A DNA stretch of 64,000 bases, taken from positions 86,069,447 to 86,133,446 of the forward strand of contig OX344761.1 of NCBI GenBank assembly GCA_947034895.1, read 5' to 3'. The stretch is from Rhytidiadelphus loreus (lineage: Eukaryota > Streptophyta > Bryopsida > Hypnales > Hylocomiaceae). Of the stretch, positions 57,735 to 64,000 are shown in pieces. The stretch's first letter is position 1. Every line of letters begins with the position of its first letter. Position numbers and translations under genes: made by a program. Under the pieces are notes generated by a model, which made no database searches, was not told the DNA's origin, and was given only the letters and a program-made list of their open reading frames with translations.

Positions 57735-58730
57735 GTGTGTAAGCCCCAGTGATTGGACATTTGTGTGTATTTGGGCATTTTGTGTGTATTTCATTGTTGA
57801 AAATTAAGTCCCAGTGATTGGGCATTTATTCATTTTGTGTGTGTAATTTCTTGTGAGAAGAATTCTTGATTTCTGGTGCTTAAAGCTAATATTGTTCATA
57901 TCTAATTTTGATTCAATCATTCTCATTGTTGTAAATGCTTAAAGCAGAGTCTATGTTTGTGAGATATCAAGCCATTGTTTGAGTGAAAGTATTTCAGATT
58001 CAAATTGTTTGAGTGAAAGTATTTCAGATTCAAATTGTTTGAGTGAAAGTATTTCAGATTCAAATTGTTATTTTCAATATATGTATATGAATGTGTTAAG
58101 TAGTGAGCAATCGCTTAAGCGTTTATGTGTTTGAATGTGCTATAAGCAGACAGATGTGTGTTATACGCTTTAAGCGATTTATATTGAAACTACAGTGAGA
58201 TAATATTTATGTGATATCATGGAGTTGAGTTATGGCTTAAAGCTGAATAAACAAGAAATGAATGTAATTGTGTAAATCCCAGTGATTGGGTATTGAGTGA
58301 AACTGTGTGATTATTTACTGAGGTGATAGTTATATTTTGATTATACCGCTTGAAGCAAAATCAGTGATTATGAGGCTGAATTTATATAGATAGAGAGAAA
58401 GGGATTGAGCATTAGCATTACAGCCTTGTGGGTGTGTTTGCTTAAAGCAATTGGATATGTGTTCAGTGAACTGAGAAGTGGTCTACAGTGGAACGGCGGT
58501 AATAGAATGGCTTAAAGCAAATTAGCATTGAAATGCTTAAAGCAATTTGTGAAGTCTATCAATGCTTCAAGCGAAGAAATATATTAACTGTGGTTTGTTG
58601 AATGTTGAGTGACGCTTTAAGCGGATATTGTGAGTCTATGCTTTAAGCAATTGCAACAAGAAATGAAGACTTATATGCTATAAGCTAAATGTTATGTTTA
58701 CCTTTGCTTAAGCATGCTTCTTGTTTGAGC
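57735..58730 (+). repeat. cluster of GCTTAAAGC palindromes and CCAGTGATTGG motifs
   Basis: At least ten GCTT(A/T)AAGC-like palindromes (e.g. GCTTAAAGCAATTGG, CGCTTTAAGCGG) lie at 57,885-58,720. CCAGTGATTGG-type boxes occur at about 57,745, 57,813 and 58,278. No protein is encoded. The layout resembles the subterminal binding-site region of a DNA transposon. Confidence 0.6.
57974..58069 (+). repeat. three perfect 30-bp tandem repeats
   Basis: Unit ATTGTTTGAGTGAAAGTATT plus TCAGATTCAA, three copies plus a partial. Confidence 0.95.
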
Positions 58731-59499
58731 CACATACTAGAATAAGACAAGGACCGCATTCTTGTGATTGTTGCATACATGTGTGTTGAACGGAAACTAG
58801 TTATTGGATAAATAAAAGATACATTACCTTTGAAGACAAAATGGGATATTTTAACTTTGTTTTGGTTGAGAAGTGAAATTGTAATTTAATTCTTGAAAAC
58901 AAGTGACCTCAGCCACAATACATTAGACTATTTGATCATTCCCTAGAATTATAACCCCTATACTATGTTCCTGAGTTTTTGGATTGAAGCCAAAACCTAG
59001 ATTACAGACATCTTAGTTGACGTGCCAATTGACATCTAGATGTTTTAGAAGATGTCTTAGTTGACAATTTAGTTGATGTCTTCAAAATTAGTGTTAACCT
59101 AAATGTTTTTGACTATGTTTTCACCAAAAATGCTCCAAAAATGCCATTTCTAGGACAAGTACTAAAGTTTAGAGAAAAAACAACATTTGTAGCCACATGT
59201 AATCTTAGAATCTTGCAATACACTGATTTGAGAAGATGTGGAAAAAAATTCAAAAATTTCCATTGTGTAGATTGCAAGATATTAGTGTTTGAATTGACAA
59301 AAATTCTTTAATTGGCTTACTAAAAAAACAAGCAGCTACACTTCATAAGGTCACATTTATATACAAAAATGTCTATATTGATGGTACTTCTTTGGATTCA
59401 TTCTTCAAGGCAAGTTGGCTACATGCTTGAAAAATTTATGATTCTTTGGAATTGTACAACATATAAGAAAAAAATAGTAAGTAGAAAAAAATAAATAAT

Positions 59500-59935
59500 G
59501 ATTGAAAATCCTAAACTATCAAGAATTTAGTTATAGAATTGAAAAATTCCAATTCTAAGGATTGCAATGTTGCAATAAACAATCTACATCCTATAATTTT
59601 ATTTTTTTACAAAAAAATTGAAAATTGAGTTAAATAAAAGATTTCAAAGTTTATTTTAGAGTAGCGAATCCATAATTGTCCGCAAACTAAAACTCCTCAT
59701 AACTTTCATCTCATTGATCAAAATGAAATGAGTAAAAGCATTTTATGCATATATAAATCTAGAAAACCAATTTCAAATTATTTTAGAAAAAAGTAATTTT
59801 TTAAGAATTTTTTGAGTTGTCTGTTAAGCAATGAAAATTACATACCATGTAGTCAAAAGTTATGAAAATTATTGTGCCTTAAAGGTACCCTTCGGCACAT
59901 GTTGTGTGAAAATTTCAAAGAAAATAAAAATAAAA
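59500..59935 (-). repeat. long inverted repeat, right arm (partner 50,742-51,260)
   Basis: See partner. The similarity extends through TGAAAATTTCAAAGAAAAT at about 59,908 and stops at the start of the decayed ORF region, so the ORF lies just outside the arm. Confidence 0.7.
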
Positions 59936-59950
59936 ATTCAATCTGTAGTG

Positions 59951-60670
59951 AAAATGACCAACGAAGCCGAGATTGTGCACGGACTCAATGGATACATCAA
60001 ACACTGGACAGACATATCCAAAGATGGGACGGTGGAATACAAGGCACGCATGTCCTATTTGGTCATGTATTGGAGCGGTGTGAGAAATGCCCTACGTAAC
60101 GGAGCCGAAGAAGACCCTCCCGACTCCAATGAATTGAAGTAGGAATTTTGGCCTTAAACTCGACAACCTAGGGATTTCATGACGGACTTCATGCAAGACG
60201 GAAGGACACGGGAGGAGCACAAGGCGAAAGACCCCTACATTGGCTCTCTAGAGGAGAAGCCACCGCTAGCATACAATGTGGTCACTGATCTTCACGAAGG
60301 ATTCTACGTGTTTGTAAGGTCAGGATTGGATTGTGACGATCTCTTGTGGCTTGGTAGGGCAGTGGAGAATCCTCAATTTGATCCAGCAACAATCTACTTT
60401 CGCAAAATTCTCGTGCAATGGTAAATCCCATGCGGCACCTCAAAGGACATGCGACAGTTGTATGCAGGGTGGGACACGAAGCCCAATTTTAGATGGAAGA
60501 TTGACCGGATGGCGAGCAAGGCCGACTATGTTTTCATAGATAGTATTATAGCATTGTGAAAACCGAAAAAGAATGACAAGAAGAGCTTCATTGCGCCCCA
60601 TCAACAAGTGCAATTTGCGGTGGACAATTTGCGTCACATTGCAGAGGAGGAGGAGGAACTACACTTATGA
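59951..60670 (+). pseudogene. decayed ORF, unrecognised, four in-frame stops
   Basis: A single reading frame stays protein-like from Met 59,957 (MTNEAEIVHGLNGYIKHWTD) to TGA 60,668. Interruptions are TAG 60,140, TAA 60,155, TAA 60,422 and TGA 60,557. The middle part, DLHEGFYVFVRSGLDCDDLL followed by WLGRAVENPQ and KILVQW, looks like a small beta-barrel (BAH/Tudor-like) module of the sort seen in plant transposon proteins. The end is Lys- and Glu-rich. No frameshift is needed across ~710 bp, so the decay is by point changes. Family not recognised. Confidence 0.5.
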
Positions 60671-63400
60671 ATAATTATGACTTCAGTGGGGAGGGATGTT
60701 GGGAAAAACATCTTTGATGCATGCACTGCTACCATGCATTTTGACAAACGGAGTTTCACATATAACGCAGCCAACGGTGAGCGTTCATCTCGTTCAAGAA
60801 TCTTGCTTAAATTTGCATTGTTGAGCTCTTTTGTAGACTCTAGGAAGCATGGGCTACATACTCAACAATTTTTGTACCGACCATTTTCTTCAAGCAGAAA
60901 TATTAATGAGTTTTGGGCTTTCATGTCTCGTCCATTTCAAGGAGCCATATTTTGAGTTTGTTAAATATTTGTTGAGCACGCGCTCATGAATGATGCAAAA
61001 TTAATCTAAACAGTAGCCCAAGCTTTTGTCCATTATGAGTTCATGACACCTAATCCAAATCCACCCCCCTTTCCCATTTTAGGAGGCGAAGACACAAAGC
61101 TTCCAATCCATTTTGCCCAAATTAGAGTTCTAAGCTTTTTCATACGTAATTGATTGTTTTGTGTTTCATATAGAAAAAATCACACATATAGACCCCCATA
61201 ATACAATGAAAGAGTTGGTTGTTTTCTTTTTGAAAGAGAGCAAAAGGTTGGATGATAAGAAAATGCATCATTGCAAAATTTGCATTCACATATGCAACAT
61301 AAGAAAGAATACAAACTATACTAAATATACCCCACGTAGATTATCAAAAAAAAAATATTTACTACTAAACCAAACAAATGTAGGAATAAACGTACAAAAG
61401 TAAATCAAACATAGATTGAAACAACCATAGGAGTTGTAGTCTAAGTTTTTGTCCATCTCACAAAAACCCCAAGACTAAGTATAGGGGTTCCAAACTTGGG
61501 AATAGTCAAATAGTCTAACGTATTAGTAGCTAAAGTCACTTGTATCTTATAGAAAAAATGAAAAATATACTTATATAATCTATTGGCAATTTATCAATAT
61601 CTTATCGATTCTCTATATACAATTCCAAACTAGAAATTGCTTCATGGTCAATTGATCATATATACCTTATAAATGAAATTGAACAACTCCCTGATCCACT
61701 AATTGATTGGCAATTTGCATGATGAAAGAATTTGAATCAACATCCGTTGGTCCTCCAGTACCTTGTCAATTTGTCAAGAACACAATGCCAATTCATCACA
61801 CTTACTTATGTGATAAGATTCATCCCAAAGATATTCAATCACCATCTCAAATTGACAATTTGATAAGTCAACTCCAATTCCCAATCAATGGATAAGTAAA
61901 TGCACAATCGCAATCTTTTGATTTTGGTAAAAGACAAATTGTTGTATCTCATAAAGTTTCAATCACTAAGTCAATACTCTCACAATCATATGCTCACAAA
62001 ATTGATACAAGACAAATTGATTTATCACAACTAATCAACCACAAGGCTGGCACAATTACACGGAAAGATTCTCCAATATTTGAAAACACTTTGAAAGAAT
62101 GGCTGGTCCAATCACTGGTACACAGCAACATACAAATTTTTCAACTTCACACACTCAATCAAATTGCCACAATAAATTAATCCAATCACTGAATTAGTAA
62201 ACACACAATTATGAACTCACAAACCAATCAAAGACAATTTGTTTTATCACAACAATCCTATCACAAGATCGACAAAATTATACAATAAGAACTTTCAATA
62301 ATTCAAAGATGAATTGTTTAGTTGGCCGGCCCAATCACTGGTACACGACAACACAATAGACAATTTGCTTAACTTCACTCACTTATTCAAATATCCAAAA
62401 CCAAATAAATCCAATCACTGGATCAATAGGTGGCTAGCCCAATCACTGGTACTCAGCACACACAAGTCAAATCGACTAATACAATCTACTGGTCCAATCA
62501 CTAGATCCAAAGATGTAAACAAATAAGAATTACACAAGGCAAATTGCTCAAAATTCCATTGAAGAAATACACCGATACAAAACAAGTTGATTGCCAAAAA
62601 GAGAGCCCAAAAGGGGGAGAAGAAATGACAAATTGTCCGACTATATTCTACTACTGAAGACAACCTTTCAAATCATAGGTACCAAGTCATATTGTCTCTC
62701 ATGCAATCTAATTCCTTGGCGACTTTACAAATCCATTTTAACCCATCAATTTGCCTATATTATTACTCTATTGTGGGAACCAATTGCCAAGTTTACTCTT
62801 ACTATTTACACTATTTTCTACAAGTTCTCAAAAATAAAAATTTCACAAGACTACAGGAGTTCTTACAAATAATGGCCCAATAAAATATGCTATTACATAT
62901 CTATTCGAAAATATTTATTTGATTCACAAAACTTCAAATTGAATACTTCATCATTAGGTCTTGTAACAATCAATGCATTCAAAATAATTTAGAACTTCCA
63001 AATACCATTGAATGATCTAATCTTTGGAAAATCTTCATTCATTTTAATGCCATGTTTTGTAAAAAGAACTTGAAATACACAATAGCTACCCAAAACATTT
63101 GTCTTTGATTAAAACAAAATGCTTAAACTATGTCACTCATGATTTTTGTGTAACATTCAAAATTCAAATATGTATATTTTTTCAAGAAATTCAAGCAACA
63201 TAAACAAAATGTCATTCAATGGTCACAAACAATCTAAAGAAACTTACCAAGCGTGCCTTTGAAGAAGATCATCAAAGCTAAAGGAAACATCAACATGGTT
63301 GGACAATTGTGGATACAAAAATCATCTATGATATGCTTATTCAATTGCCATCACTTGCAAGCCAATTGCAATCTTTGGGGCACATAGTAAGCCACCTTAT
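60671..63400. other. AT-rich intergenic DNA, no gene
   Basis: Contains the CCAATCACTGG cluster (separate entry) and otherwise nothing I can support as coding. Confidence 0.4.
62100..62515 (-). repeat. cluster of CCAATCACTGG boxes
   Basis: Six CCAATCACT(G/A)G-type boxes at about 62,108, 62,182, 62,331, 62,411, 62,437 and 62,493, several followed by TACAC or TACTC. They are the reverse complement of the boxes at 57,745-58,290, making an inverted pair of motif clusters ~4 kb apart. Confidence 0.65.
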
Positions 63401-63408
63401 CTAACTAT

Positions 63409-63756
63409 CTAATTCATTTCAAGATCACCAATATTGCTCAATAGAACACAATCATCTACATGAAGGTTCTCATTGCTCCAAAGGGAAGATATTGTATCCA
63501 ATGTACCTGGAAATTTGACACCCATTTCAACAATCTCATCTCCATCTTCAAAGCTTGTTCGAAATTGGTTAATTGACATATTTCCAAAAAGCATAGATAC
63601 AACATCATGCATTTTGGGACGTCTTGTAGCCTTATAATCCACACATGCAAATGCCACAACTAGGACACGCAAGATGGCTTCCAAGTCTGTTGGAGAATGT
63701 TCCATCTTCTGATCAATAAGCGTCATTAACGCTTTTGCTTCATATTGTTTCCAAGC
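63409..63756 (-). CDS. receptor-like kinase, last exon (kinase C-terminus)
   Basis: Acceptor TTTTACAG at 63,757 opens a phase-0 exon of 348 bp ending TAG 63,409. It encodes AWKQYEAKALMTLIDQKM, then FACVDYKATRRPKMHDVVSM, the kinase subdomain XI signature (CVD....RRPKM..VV.ML in plant receptor kinases), then a ~50-residue acidic tail. It closely follows the plan of malectin/LRR-VIII receptor kinases. The remainder of the gene lies beyond the window on the same strand. It is intact as far as seen and is probably a tandem relative of the damaged gene at 32.8-44.7 kb. Confidence 0.8.
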   Translation of the reverse strand, partial: AWKQYEAKALMTLIDQKMEHSPTDLEAILRVLVVAFACVDYKATRRPKMHDVVSMLFGNMSINQFRTSFEDGDEIVEMGVKFPGTLDTISSLWSNENLHVDDCVLLSNIGDLEMN

Positions 63757-64000
63757 CTGTAAAATATAAACAATTTCTATGAATTAGACATGGTATATTT
63801 ATTGATAAATAAATCAATTCTACTAAATAAACTATATACATCAATATAGTATTGGTGTACATATTACATTATATGTGAGATCAACATCCAACTATAGAAA
63901 CAGACATCAATTTATTCACAAACATAAGCACAAATCTACATAAAAATGATGAACAAAGAATTTTATAGTAATTGTAAACCATCAATGAGATAGAATTCAT

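Overview
The window looks like nuclear DNA of a land plant, rich in transposable elements. The evidence is an intron-split leucine-rich-repeat (LRR) receptor-kinase gene with many phase-matched 72-75 bp exons, a plant-type hAT transposase (DUF659 plus dimerisation domain), LTR-type insertions, MITEs, and an AT-rich background. The receptor exons recall the malectin/LRR-VIII class. A non-seed plant (bryophyte or fern) is my best guess, but this is an inference from gene style only.

Layout. 1-4.8 kb is a decayed LTR-like copy with relic ORFs. 4.8-9.6 kb is gene-free, repeat-rich DNA. 9,649-32,491 is bounded by inverted CAGGGTTGTC termini of hAT type and reads as one very large (22.8 kb) composite hAT-like element. 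It carries (i) a hAT transposase frame of about 1,095 codons, (ii) three related genes of an unrecognised family sharing a WCHI(S/D)K-type domain, one of them ending in a RING-H2 finger, and (iii) GC-rich arrays of the 12-mer GCGACNNCGGGT. The arrays lie just inside both termini and 200-400 bp upstream of all four genes, always in the same orientation relative to the gene. Its core is a large inverted structure (14.5-28.6 kb) into which a 3.48-kb TG...CA element with a 5-bp target duplication (CCCCT) has inserted. That insert carries its own promoter-like boxes and a 531-codon frame.

32.5-44.8 kb holds the ectodomain exons of a minus-strand LRR receptor-kinase gene, with an internal segmental duplication, two in-frame stops and a lost splice acceptor. 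No kinase part is found before the giant element begins at 32,491. 44.8-63.4 kb is AT-rich and dominated by MITEs and inverted repeats, with one decayed ORF at 59.8-60.7 kb. 63.4-63.8 kb is the last exon (kinase C-terminus) of another minus-strand receptor kinase.

How it fits together: the transposase, the shared array motif and the three related proteins look like parts of one mobile system, with the array as a candidate binding or promoter element. Nearly every long frame carries in-frame stops of the kind produced by C-to-T change (CAA/CAG/CGA/TGG to stop), as expected of silenced, methylated elements. One family member, at 25,694-27,187, is uninterrupted.
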